DNA of 64,000 bases, from assembly GCF_003259365.1 (NCBI RefSeq), contig NZ_QLLY01000028.1, positions 1 through 64,000 on the forward strand, written 5' to 3'. The notes beneath the pieces are model-generated. The model was not told the origin of the DNA. It saw nothing but the letters and a program-made list of their open reading frames with translations, and ran no database searches. Shown piece by piece: positions 25,790-34,098 of this stretch (the stretch's first letter is position 1; every line of letters starts with the position of its first letter). A program made the position numbers and the translations under genes. The stretch is from Streptomyces sp. PsTaAH-137 (GTDB lineage: Bacteria; Actinomycetota; Actinomycetes; Streptomycetales; Streptomycetaceae).

Positions 25790-26794
25790 ATGCCGTTGCA
25801 CTTGCACCTCGGGCAGAGCGATCTGGCGCGCTGCCGGTTCGCGATCTCGCCGCTGTGGGAGACGCAGGAGGCGGTCCGTACGCTCAAGATGCCGGGCCGC
25901 CAGGGCTATCACCTGCCGTGGCTGCGCCGGGTGAGGGAGGCGGCCAGGGGGCTCGATCTGGCGCCCCTCTGGCTGCTGATGCCGACCCCGGGACACACTC
26001 CGGACTTCCTCGGGCCGCCGCCGATCGGGCCCGCCGCGCCCTTCGAGGAGGAGATCGCGGCGGTGCGCGCGTCGGACCCGGAGGCGGCGCGGCGGGACAT
26101 CGCGCTCTCGCTGGCCTGCACCCCGGGCGCCGCCGACAGCCCGGCGGGACGCGCCATGCTGGCCGAACCCGCCACCGCCGTACGGGAGCTGGCCGACGCT
26201 CTGGAGCGGGCCTGGCGGGTGCTGGTCGAGCCGGACTGGCCCCGGCTGCGCGCGCTCCTTGAGGCCGATGTGGCCCACCACTCCTGGCGCCTCGCCCAGG
26301 TCGGCCTCGACGGGCTCCTCAAGGAGCTGCATCCGCGCATCGACTGGGACCCGGGGACGCTCACCCTCAGCGCCCGCGCGAGCAGTCACCGGCGCCGTCT
26401 CGACGGGCAGGGGCTCGTGCTGCTGCCCAGCGTGTTCTCCTGGCCTGACGTGGTGAGCGGCTTCGAGGCGCCCTGGCAGCCGACCGTCGCCTATCCCGCG
26501 CGCGGCATCGCCGGTCTCTGGTCGGCTCCGGCGGCGTCCACCCCCGCGGCGCTGGCCGGTGTCCTCGGCCGGGGCCGCGCCGATGTGCTGCACGCCCTGG
26601 ACGCGCCGACGTCGACCAGCGCCCTCGCGCACGCCCTGGGCCGCGCCCCGTCCTCCGTCTCCGCGCACCTGACGGCGCTGCGCGCCGCGGGCCTGCTCAC
26701 CGCCCGCCGCTACGGCCATCAGGTGCTCTACGAACGTACGCCGCTGGGCAGCGCGCTCCTGACGGGTGGTCAGGACAGCCGACTGGGCGCCTGA
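25790..26794 (+). CDS. DUF5937/ArsR-type winged-helix regulator
   Basis: A 334-residue protein. The N-terminal ~230 residues (LHLHLGQSDLARCRFAISPL onward) are a DUF5937-like ligand or partner domain. The C-terminal ~70 residues form an ArsR-type winged helix (TSALAHALGRAPSSVSAHLT then ALRAAGLLTARRYGHQVLYE). ATG start at 25790, with GGGGAG 9 bases upstream. It is divergent from the MFS gene and most likely its repressor. ArsR metal-binding cysteine motifs are absent, so an organic ligand is more likely. Confidence 0.82.
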   Translation: MPLHLHLGQSDLARCRFAISPLWETQEAVRTLKMPGRQGYHLPWLRRVREAARGLDLAPLWLLMPTPGHTPDFLGPPPIGPAAPFEEEIAAVRASDPEAARRDIALSLACTPGAADSPAGRAMLAEPATAVRELADALERAWRVLVEPDWPRLRALLEADVAHHSWRLAQVGLDGLLKELHPRIDWDPGTLTLSARASSHRRRLDGQGLVLLPSVFSWPDVVSGFEAPWQPTVAYPARGIAGLWSAPAASTPAALAGVLGRGRADVLHALDAPTSTSALAHALGRAPSSVSAHLTALRAAGLLTARRYGHQVLYERTPLGSALLTGGQDSRLGA

Positions 26795-26874
26795 CGGGGC
26801 GTCTAATCCACGGCAACAGCGGACCCTTATGTCACGATTGCCGGAATCGTACGCGCTCCGACCCAGGGGGCAGG

Positions 26875-27915
26875 ATGCCCGTCCCGACCGTCCGCCGCAC
26901 ACCGTCCCGCACGCTCGCGCTCGGCACGGCCGCGCTCGTCCTCGCCGCGCTCGCCACCGCCTGCTCCGGCGCGGACTCCGAGCAGGCCGGCCGGGAGGCC
27001 GCCGGACGGACCGCGCCCTCCGCCGACACCGCCGACTCCTCGCCGTTCTGGGTCGACCCCGCCTCCGCCGCCGCCGTCCAGGCCGAGCGGTGGGAGAAGC
27101 AGGGCCGCGCCTCGGACGCCACCGTGATCCGCCGCATCGCGCAGCACCCGCAGGGCATGTGGGCGCCGGGCGACTATCCGCGCCCGGTGATCGCCGAGGC
27201 CGGGGAGAAGGCGAAGAAGGCCGACAAGACGCTGGTCCTGGTCGCGTACAACATTCCGCACCGCGACTGCGGCCAGCACTCGGCGGGCGGCGCGCACAGC
27301 GCGGAGTTCTACCACCAGTGGGTCGACGCGTTCGCGACGGGCATCGGTGACGCCAAGGCGCTCGTCGTGCTCGAACCGGACGCCCTCGGGCACATCGTCG
27401 ACGGCTGCACCCCGGAGGAGTACCGGGAGGAGCGCTACCAGCTGATCGGCTCGGCGATCGACCGGCTCAAGCAGCAGCCGAACACCAAGGTGTACGTCGA
27501 CGCCGGGAACCCCGCCTGGATCCCCGACGCGACCAAGCTCGTCGAACCGCTGCGCCGGGCGGGCGTCGAGCGCGCCGACGGCTTCTCCCTGAACGTCTCG
27601 AACTTCCAGACGGACCAGGCGAGTTCGGCGTACGGCAAGCAGCTCTCGGGGCTGCTCGGTGGCGCACACTTCGTGGTGGACACCAGCCGCAACGGCGCGG
27701 GCCCCTACTCCCCGGCCGGCGCCGACGGCTGGTGCAACCCGCCGGGCCGCGCCCTCGGCTCCGCCCCGACCACCAGGACCGGTGACCCTCTGGTCGACGC
27801 GTACCTGTGGGTGAAGCGGCCCGGGGAGTCGGACGGCGCCTGCCGGGGCGGACCCGCGGCGGGCACCTGGTGGGCGGAGTACGCGCTGGGTCTCGCCCGC
27901 GCCGCACACACCTGA
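26875..27915 (+). CDS. cslZ: Glycoside hydrolase family 6 lipoprotein (CslZ)
   Basis: A 346-residue exported endoglucanase-type enzyme. The lipobox ALATAC puts the anchor Cys at about residue 34. The GH6 blocks are complete: VAYNIPHRDC, the catalytic acid segment LVVLEPDALGHIV, VYVDAGNPAWI, FSLNVSNFQ and VDTSRNGAGPYSP. GH6 enzymes invert beta-1,4-glucosidic bonds. Its place beside cslA and glxA, which make a beta-glucan-like polymer at hyphal tips, suggests trimming or releasing that polymer. Here it is on the opposite strand and convergent with glxA (35-base gap), so it is not part of their transcript. Confidence 0.9.
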   Translation: MPVPTVRRTPSRTLALGTAALVLAALATACSGADSEQAGREAAGRTAPSADTADSSPFWVDPASAAAVQAERWEKQGRASDATVIRRIAQHPQGMWAPGDYPRPVIAEAGEKAKKADKTLVLVAYNIPHRDCGQHSAGGAHSAEFYHQWVDAFATGIGDAKALVVLEPDALGHIVDGCTPEEYREERYQLIGSAIDRLKQQPNTKVYVDAGNPAWIPDATKLVEPLRRAGVERADGFSLNVSNFQTDQASSAYGKQLSGLLGGAHFVVDTSRNGAGPYSPAGADGWCNPPGRALGSAPTTRTGDPLVDAYLWVKRPGESDGACRGGPAAGTWWAEYALGLARAAHT

Positions 27916-27950
27916 CGCGGACGGGACCCGGCGCGCGGATCGCCTGCGGG

Positions 27951-29921
27951 TCAGTCCTCGCCGACCTTGACCCACTTGGCCTCGGACGACACCCCGTCCG
28001 CGTCCGTCGCGAAGAGCATGTACCAGCCGGGCGGGACCAGGGCCCGGTCGGTCGGCACGTCCACCGTGATCTGTCCCTCGCGCTTGCTCAGGCCCAGTTC
28101 GATCGAGCGCTGCTCGACGTCCGTCGTGTGGGTCACGGCGGACGGCCGCATCAGCCGCGCCTTCACGATCCGGTCGGCGGCGTCCGTCCTGAACGTCGCC
28201 CGGTGGTCGCCCGGAATCGTCTCCGGTCCGTCACCGAGGACCGGGCGCCGGTCCCCGCCCTTGTGCAGCGCGGGCGGCGTGAAGATCTCCATGCGCTGCT
28301 CGAAGTGGCCCAGCTTGGTGTTCTGCTGGTCGTCGAAGAGCGGGTCGGAGCCGAAGGTCACCACCCGGCCGTCGGGCAGCAGCAGCGCCTCCGAGTGGTA
28401 GTTGCGGCCGACCTTGGGCGAGGCCGCCTCGCGGAAGGCGTTCTTCTTGGGGTCGTAGAACTGCGCGGCGAGGATGTTGCTGGCGCCGCGCCCGCGGTAG
28501 TCGGACGAGCCGTTGGACGTGAAGACCGAGTCGTCCGGCATGATCACGCTGTTCAGGTAGCGGGTGCCCTGCGGCAGGTTCGGCCCCTCCTTGAAGCGGG
28601 GGCTGTCCTCCTTCAGGTCGACGACCGCGGTGCGCGGCGTCGCCCGCTCCGACTCACCGACGCCTCCGCCGCCCAGGATCATCACCTTCTGGTCCTGCGC
28701 CGGGGGCAGCAGCAGGGACGCCGACGTCTCCGTCTCGTCCCCGTCGGTGAGGCCGGGGACCTTCTCGAACTTGTTGGTCCTCAGGTCCCACAGACCCGGC
28801 TCCCGGCCCTTCTCGGCGGGCCCGTACCCGGCGTTGGAGGCCGGGTAGAAGAGCTTGCCGCCCTTGGTCAGGAACAGCGCCGGGTAGGTCGGGAAGTACC
28901 GCTTGGGGCCCATCGACCACTTCTTGGTCCTCGGGTCGTAGATCTCGTTGTCCCCGGGGTCGATGACGCCGACGTCGTCGAGTCCGGAGACGGCGAGCAC
29001 CTTGCCGTCCTCCAGGCCGACGAGCGTGGGGTACCAGCGCGCCTTCTGCATCGGGTCCACGGGCACGTACTTCTCGGCGACCGGATCGAACTCGTACGCG
29101 GCCTTGATCCCCTGGAAGTCCTGCTTCTCCATGGTGATCTTCTCGGAGAGCCCGTACGCGTTGTCGGCGTCCTTGCCGGTGAGGCCCTCGATCTCGTACT
29201 GGGCCTGCTTCGACGTCTCGTACTGCTTGCCGTCGGCGACGGCCTCGACGAAGACGCGGGCCTCGCTCGCCTTGATCTTCGTCTTCCAGGGCTGCATGAC
29301 ACCGGCGCGGTTGTAGCTGATGTCGTAGGAGCGCTTGGCCTTGGGCACGGTCACGTCGAACTTCGACACGTACTCGACACCGTCCGGCGAGCGGAACTTC
29401 GTCCCCTTCTTCAGGACCACCGGTTCGTCGGGGCTCTCGTTCTTGACGCGCATCCCGCCGCCCGCCCGCTTCACCTCACCGTCGAGGAGTTCGTAGCGGG
29501 CGGTGCCGCCGGCCACGAGCATCCGGCCGTCGGGGAGGGCGGCGTGCCCGGAGCAGAAGAAGTCCTCCGGGGTGTCGATCTTCTTGAAGGTGTTCGCCTT
29601 CGGGTCCCACAGGACCGTGTCGAACGACCCGGCGTCGAACTTCCGCTGCTCGTTGCCGGAGCCCGCCACGATCAGCACCTTGCCGGTGTGCAGCAGCGCC
29701 GCGTGGATGGCGTTGGTACGGAACTGCTCGGGGATGTCGACCTGCGACCACGAGCCGTACCGAGCCTTGTAGCCGGGCTGGGCGATCTTCCAGTCCTCGT
29801 ACTTCTCGGAGGCGAAGGTCCAGGCGGCCGGGGCGTTGAGGCCGACGAGGAGGGCGATGCCGCCCACGCCCAGGACCGTCTTCTTCATCTTCTGGGACGG
29901 CTTGTAGCTGTTGAAGGCCAT
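27951..29921 (-). CDS. glxA: GlxA, galactose-oxidase-like copper radical oxidase
   Basis: A 656-residue membrane-anchored oxidase; one helix (about residues 14-36) precedes an extracellular kelch-propeller domain and a C-terminal DUF1929 Ig-like domain. The copper-radical site can be traced: Cys123 in DFFCSGHA and Tyr297 beside Trp296 in ARWYPTLVG form the expected Cys-Tyr cofactor with its stacking Trp. Tyr508-His509 (NYHSEALLLPDG) and His598 (SAVTHTTD) are the other copper ligands. In Streptomyces, GlxA works with CslA in deposition of the apical glycan and in aerial growth. The start lies 3 bases after the cslA stop, so the two are translationally coupled. Confidence 0.93.
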   Translation of the reverse strand: MAFNSYKPSQKMKKTVLGVGGIALLVGLNAPAAWTFASEKYEDWKIAQPGYKARYGSWSQVDIPEQFRTNAIHAALLHTGKVLIVAGSGNEQRKFDAGSFDTVLWDPKANTFKKIDTPEDFFCSGHAALPDGRMLVAGGTARYELLDGEVKRAGGGMRVKNESPDEPVVLKKGTKFRSPDGVEYVSKFDVTVPKAKRSYDISYNRAGVMQPWKTKIKASEARVFVEAVADGKQYETSKQAQYEIEGLTGKDADNAYGLSEKITMEKQDFQGIKAAYEFDPVAEKYVPVDPMQKARWYPTLVGLEDGKVLAVSGLDDVGVIDPGDNEIYDPRTKKWSMGPKRYFPTYPALFLTKGGKLFYPASNAGYGPAEKGREPGLWDLRTNKFEKVPGLTDGDETETSASLLLPPAQDQKVMILGGGGVGESERATPRTAVVDLKEDSPRFKEGPNLPQGTRYLNSVIMPDDSVFTSNGSSDYRGRGASNILAAQFYDPKKNAFREAASPKVGRNYHSEALLLPDGRVVTFGSDPLFDDQQNTKLGHFEQRMEIFTPPALHKGGDRRPVLGDGPETIPGDHRATFRTDAADRIVKARLMRPSAVTHTTDVEQRSIELGLSKREGQITVDVPTDRALVPPGWYMLFATDADGVSSEAKWVKVGED

Positions 29922-29924
29922 GGG

Positions 29925-31691
29925 TCAGTTCCCTCCTGTGCTCGTGCTGGAGACCGGCGAACCGGCGAGGGCGGGCTCCGGCTTCTCGTGCTTCCCGGGC
30001 TCGGCGGCCGCGGCGGCCGCCGCCTCGCGGCGCTGCGCCACGCTCCACACGACCGGCGGCGCGAGGGCGATGCACAGGGCGAGGACCGCCCAGGTCCGCA
30101 TGGCCACGTGCGTGTGGTCGAGGACGACCGACGCGGCGAGCGACACGGCGAGCACGCCCGCCCAGAAGAGATGGATGCGGAAGGTGAGCATCCGGTCGGC
30201 GGTGGCGTCGCCGCCCTTCGGCGTGACGACGAAGCGGGACGGGCGGCGCAGCAGCGCGGCGCCCAGCGACTTCAGGTAGATCGGCGCGGAGATCGCCGAC
30301 ATGGCCATGCCCGCGATACCGCCGGACCCCTCGGGTTCGTGCGGCGAGACGTTGTGCCGCCGGTTCCACAGGTAGAGGCCGATCTGGAGGGCGGCGGCGT
30401 CGCTGTAGAGCATCAGCCACACGGACGCCGACACCTGCGTGCCGGACGCGCCGAACCAGAGGAACAGCACGCAGCTCAGCACGCCGAGCAGCCAGTTGAC
30501 GGCCGTCATCGGGTAGTAGACGAGCATCATCGTGTACGAGAAGAGGCGGCCGGCCGGCATGCTGAACGGCGCCTTCCAGTACTGCTTGAACAGCGTCTCG
30601 TACGTCCCGCGCGACCAGCGGAGCTGCTGGGTGAAGAAGTCCGTCCAGGAGGCGGGCCCCTCACCGACGGCGAGCACGTCGGGCGTGTAGACGGAGCGCC
30701 ACTTGGTGCCCGTGGCCGGGTTGGTGTGCCGGTGGATCTCGAAGCCGGTCGCCATGTCCTCGGTGATCGAGTCGACGAAGCCGCCGATCTGCTTCAGGGC
30801 ACTGATCCGCACGACGTTGTTGGTGCCGACGAACATGGGGGCCCGGTAGCGGTTGCCGGCCCGCTGGATCAGCGCGTGGAAGAGGAACTGCTGGGACTCG
30901 GCGGCCTTGGTGACCGGTGAGTCGTAGTTGCCGTAGACCTGCGGCCCGACGACGAACGCGACGTCCGGGTCGCGGAAGTAGCCCAGCATCCGCTCCAGGA
31001 ACTCCGGCACCGGTACGTGGTCGGTGTCGACGGACGCGAAGAAGTCGTAGTCGGCGTGGTGCGCGGTGAGCCAGGCGTTGTAGTTGCCGTGCTTGGTACG
31101 GGTCTTGTGGGCACCCTTCGCCCGGTTCCACTCCTCGACGCCGTGCCGCGTGAAGTGCCGGACGCCCAGCTCGGCGCAGAGGGCGCGGGCCCGGGGGTCG
31201 TCGCCCTCGTCGAGCAGCCACACGTCGAGCGGGCCGTCGTGGGTGAGGCGGACGGCGCCTTCGAGGGTGGCGCGCACCATCGACAGGGGTTCCTTGCCGG
31301 GGACGTACGTGGTCAGGAACGCGACCCGGGTGCCCGGTTCGGGGCGCACCGGCACCGGGTCCCTCGCCACCATCGTCGCGTGGGCGATGGAGACGACGTT
31401 GACGACCATGAACAGCTCGATGAGGCCGATCGACACCAGCATCACGATGTCGAGCTGGACGAGCCAGCGGGCGCCGCCCTCGCGCTCCACCCAGTGGCTG
31501 GGCCACACCAGATAGACGAGCAGGATCCCGGTGAGCACCGGGGCCAGCGTCATCAGCAGGACCGCGCGTATTCGGTGGGGCTCGCGGGAGAGGAGTGAGG
31601 TGTACTGCACCCGGTAGCCGTCGGCGGGCGGCTCGGTCAGCGGCCCGGCCAGCCTGCTGTAGGTGTCGTAGTCATAGCCCTCAGGCCGCAC
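29925..31691 (-). CDS. cslA: CslA, cellulose-synthase-like glycosyltransferase
   Basis: A 588-residue processive GT2 enzyme of the hyphal tip membrane. The catalytic series is complete: LLDEGDDPR (first Asp), SVDTDHVPVPEF (DxD), ITEDMATG (TED) and QQLRWSRG (QxxRW, polymer binding). Two helices precede the catalytic loop and at least four follow. There is no PilZ domain, so cyclic-di-GMP control is not visible. The GTG at 31691 has GGAGG 6 bases upstream; the longer frame to 31934 enters repeat DNA. CslA makes a beta-linked glycan and interacts with the polarisome; Scy is encoded about 10 kb away in this window. Confidence 0.93.
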   Translation of the reverse strand: MRPEGYDYDTYSRLAGPLTEPPADGYRVQYTSLLSREPHRIRAVLLMTLAPVLTGILLVYLVWPSHWVEREGGARWLVQLDIVMLVSIGLIELFMVVNVVSIAHATMVARDPVPVRPEPGTRVAFLTTYVPGKEPLSMVRATLEGAVRLTHDGPLDVWLLDEGDDPRARALCAELGVRHFTRHGVEEWNRAKGAHKTRTKHGNYNAWLTAHHADYDFFASVDTDHVPVPEFLERMLGYFRDPDVAFVVGPQVYGNYDSPVTKAAESQQFLFHALIQRAGNRYRAPMFVGTNNVVRISALKQIGGFVDSITEDMATGFEIHRHTNPATGTKWRSVYTPDVLAVGEGPASWTDFFTQQLRWSRGTYETLFKQYWKAPFSMPAGRLFSYTMMLVYYPMTAVNWLLGVLSCVLFLWFGASGTQVSASVWLMLYSDAAALQIGLYLWNRRHNVSPHEPEGSGGIAGMAMSAISAPIYLKSLGAALLRRPSRFVVTPKGGDATADRMLTFRIHLFWAGVLAVSLAASVVLDHTHVAMRTWAVLALCIALAPPVVWSVAQRREAAAAAAAEPGKHEKPEPALAGSPVSSTSTGGN

Positions 31692-32024
31692 AGCGCCCTC
31701 CAGGTTCCCGTCGCCCGGCTTTCGGTGACCGAGCGTATCGATAACCTCACAAAAGGTGACTTTTATGGGCGTGTCGAACCGGAGGGTACGTACGAGTGAG
31801 GTATGGCGTGTTGATTCACGGGGGCGGGTGAATCGGCGCCGCACTTCGGGGGTTGTCGGCCACCTGCAGACCGGCGGCCGCTTCTCGCGCAGTTCCCCGC
31901 GCCCCTGAGATGCGCACTTCGTGCGGCATCTCATAGGGGAGGCTGCGCGGAGCGCATGCCTCAGGGGCGCGGGGAACTGCGCGACCAGCCACGACGAGAG
32001 CCGCAGGCGGGCGGGGAGTCGGGG
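31692..32024. other. 333-bp region upstream of cslA
   Basis: No gene. The part next to cslA is relatively AT-rich and must hold its promoter. A short inverted repeat, AAAAG-GTGA-CTTTT, lies at 31751-31764. The distal part carries an opposed pair of the dispersed element. Confidence 0.6.
31886..31983. repeat. Opposed pair of the dispersed element forming a large hairpin
   Basis: A plus-orientation copy (31886-31906) and a minus-orientation copy (31963-31983) can pair over about 20 bases. Between them, GAGATGCGCACTTCGTGCGG-CATCTC is itself a hairpin, and GGCTGCGCGGAGCGCATGCC is a second arm. Both inner arms also occur at 21367-21532. It lies 42 bases past the stop at 32025. Confidence 0.85.
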
Positions 32025-32318
32025 CTATTCGGCGAGGTGCCGTTCGACGGTGGCGACCTTTGAGGTCAGGCCGTCCGTCACGCCGGGGCGGATGTCGGCC
32101 TTCATCACCACGGAGACCCGGGGAGCGCGCTCCTCGACGACGGCGACGGCGCGCTTCACGACGTCCATCACCTCGTCCCACTCCCCCTCGATCGACGTGA
32201 ACATGGCGTCCGTCCGATGAGGCAGCCCGGACTCACGAACGACCCGCACCGCGTCGGCGACGTACTCCCCCACGTCCTCACCGACCCCGAGCGGCGTCAC
32301 GGAGAAAGCGACGATCAT
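32025..32318 (-). CDS. MTH1187/YkoF-type thiamine-binding protein
   Basis: A 97-residue protein of the MTH1187 (DUF77) family: MIVAFSVTPLGVGEDVGEYV, GLPHRTDAMFTSIEGEWDEV and VSVVMKADIRP match. The family forms ferredoxin-like tetramers; some members bind thiamine or hydroxymethylpyrimidine, but the cellular role is uncertain. The ATG overlaps the stop of the upstream DUF3817 gene (ATGA), so the pair is co-translated. No thiamine riboswitch is visible upstream. Confidence 0.85.
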   Translation of the reverse strand: MIVAFSVTPLGVGEDVGEYVADAVRVVRESGLPHRTDAMFTSIEGEWDEVMDVVKRAVAVVEERAPRVSVVMKADIRPGVTDGLTSKVATVERHLAE

Positions 32319-32668
32319 GCGTTGACGATCCCTTCCTGACGGGCCCGCGCCGCGATGGCGGCGTCGACGGCGCTCTCGGACTCCCGCTTCAGCTTGCGCT
32401 CGGCGAAGAACCCGCCGGTCGGCAGCACGGAGAGGACGAAGTAGAGCGCGGCCCGGCCGAAGCCCCACTTGGCACGGTTCCAGGCGTCCAGCCAGAAGAC
32501 GACGTACAGCACGAACAGCACGCCGTGCACCATGCCCATGACGGGCACGGCGTTGAAGTCCGTCGTCCGCTTCAGCACCGAGCAGACCAGCAGCAGGATG
32601 AAGGAGACGGCCTCGGGCGCGGAGACCAGGCGGAGGCGGCGGATGGCGGAGGCGGTCTTGATGTCCAC
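32315..32668 (-). CDS. DUF3817 membrane protein (second copy)
   Basis: A 117-residue protein with three hydrophobic helices (VSFILLLVCSVLKR, MVHGVLFVLYVVFWLDAWNR, ALYFVLSVLPTGGFFAERKL) and the family features HGVLFVLY and FFAERKLK. Function unknown. The GTG start at 32668 has AAGGTG upstream; longer frames lack support. It overlaps the MTH1187-type gene, unlike the copy at 23511 which stands beside icmA. Confidence 0.86.
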   Translation of the reverse strand: MDIKTASAIRRLRLVSAPEAVSFILLLVCSVLKRTTDFNAVPVMGMVHGVLFVLYVVFWLDAWNRAKWGFGRAALYFVLSVLPTGGFFAERKLKRESESAVDAAIAARARQEGIVNA

Positions 32669-32801
32669 GAGGCACCTTTGACTGGAGTGGTCGACGGGGC
32701 GGGCAGTGATCTTGTGAAAGCGCGCACAAGCGTTCCCCATTGTGGCATCGCCGCGCCGCCGCCCTGTCGGCGGGCTCCCCCGCCCGGCTACCGTCGTCCC
32801 C

Positions 32802-33440
32802 GTGGCAACGTTCCGGCTGCAGGGCAGCAAGATGCTCGCCGTCGACATGACGGGCGACAGCGTCAAGGCGAAGAACGGGTCGATGGTCGCGTACGACGGC
32901 CGTATGGCGTTCAAGAAGCTGAGCGGGGGTGGCGAGGGGATACGGGGGATGGTGACCCGCCGCATCACGGGTGAGCAGATGACCGTGATGGAGGTGAAGG
33001 GCCAGGGGACCTGCTGGTTCGCGGACCGGGCGTCCGAGATCAACCTGGTCGGGCTCCAGGGCGACAAGCTCTGGGTCGAGGCGAGCAATCTGCTGTGCAC
33101 GGACGCGGGACTGCGCACCGGCACCAGCTTCACGGGGATGCGCGGCGCCTCCCAGGGCAACGGGCTGTTCACGACGACCGTCGAGGGACACGGCCAGGCC
33201 GCGATCATGAGCGACGGCCCGGCGGTGGTGCTGCGGGTCAGCCGCGACTACCCGCTGACCGTCGACCCGGGCGCCTACATCGCGCACCAGGGCAGTCTGC
33301 GGCAGTCGTTCCAGTCGGGCGTCACCTTCCGTACGTTCCTGGGGGAAGGCGGCGGCGAGGCGTTCCAGATCCTCTTCGAGGGGGACGGGCTGGTCTACGT
33401 ACAGCCCAGCGAGCGCAACACGATCGCGGGGGATGTCTGA
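32802..33440 (+). CDS. AIM24-family protein, first of three
   Basis: A 212-residue beta-rich protein of the AIM24 (DUF124) family: KNGSMVAYDGRMAFKK near the start, then GQGTCWFADRASEINLV, LWVEASNLLC, GNGLFTTTVEGHGQAAI and a final VYVQPSE. Yeast Aim24 is mitochondrial and affects respiratory-complex assembly; the bacterial role is unknown. There is no signal peptide or helix, so it is probably cytosolic. GTG start at 32802. It overlaps the next AIM24 gene by 8 bases. Divergent from the DUF3817 gene. Confidence 0.87.
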   Translation: MATFRLQGSKMLAVDMTGDSVKAKNGSMVAYDGRMAFKKLSGGGEGIRGMVTRRITGEQMTVMEVKGQGTCWFADRASEINLVGLQGDKLWVEASNLLCTDAGLRTGTSFTGMRGASQGNGLFTTTVEGHGQAAIMSDGPAVVLRVSRDYPLTVDPGAYIAHQGSLRQSFQSGVTFRTFLGEGGGEAFQILFEGDGLVYVQPSERNTIAGDV

Positions 33441-34098
33441 GATGCCGGCGAGCTTTCGTGAGATCAACTCGAAGATGATCGAGGCGACCGTCGTGCCCGG
33501 GCAGCGGCTCTACAGCCAGCGCGGCGCGATGCTCGCGTACAAGGGGGACGTCACCTTCACGCCCAACATGCAGGGCGGGCAGGGCGGGCTGATGTCGATG
33601 CTCGGACGGCGGGTGGCGAACGAGGCGACGCCGCTGATGTCGGTCGAGGGCAGCGGCACGGTGCTGTTCGGGCACGGCGGCCATCACGTGCAGGTGATCA
33701 CGCTCTCCGGCGACACCTTGTACGTGGAGGCGGACCGGCTGCTCGCCTTCGACGGGGCGTTGCAGCAGGGCACGATGTTCATGGGCTCCCAGGGCGGGGT
33801 GATGGGCATGGTGCGCGGGCAGGTCACCGGGCAGGGCCTCTTCACGACCACGCTCAAGGGGCACGGGGCGGTCGCGGTGATGGCGCACGGCGGGGTCATC
33901 GAGGTGCCGATCACCCCGAACAACCCGGTGCACGTCGACCCCCAGGCGTACGTCGCCCACCACGGCGACGTGCGCAACAAGCTGTCGACGGCGCTCGGCT
34001 GGCGGGACATGGTGGGGCGCGGCAGCGGCGAGGCGTTCCAGCTGGAGCTGAGCGGGAGCGGTGCGGTGTACGTACAGGCGTCGGAGGAGAAGCTGTGA
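33433..34098 (+). CDS. AIM24-family protein, second of three
   Basis: A 221-residue paralogue with the best family match: YSQRGAMLAYKGDVTFTPNM, a GGQGGLMSMLGRRVANE loop, EGSGTVLFGHGG, LYVEADRLLAFDG, GQGLFTTTLKGHGAVAV and VYVQASEE. The glycine/methionine-rich loop near residues 45-60 is typical of the TIGR00266-type members. ATG at 33433 (overlapping the previous stop) or ATG 33442. The stop overlaps the third gene as GTGA. Function unknown. Confidence 0.88.
   Translation: MSEMPASFREINSKMIEATVVPGQRLYSQRGAMLAYKGDVTFTPNMQGGQGGLMSMLGRRVANEATPLMSVEGSGTVLFGHGGHHVQVITLSGDTLYVEADRLLAFDGALQQGTMFMGSQGGVMGMVRGQVTGQGLFTTTLKGHGAVAVMAHGGVIEVPITPNNPVHVDPQAYVAHHGDVRNKLSTALGWRDMVGRGSGEAFQLELSGSGAVYVQASEEKL

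Noticed and set aside
27807..30920. 1037-codon plus-strand frame across glxA and cslA
   Set aside because: Composition is typical of the antisense of high-GC genes; glxA and cslA have complete catalytic motifs on the minus strand.
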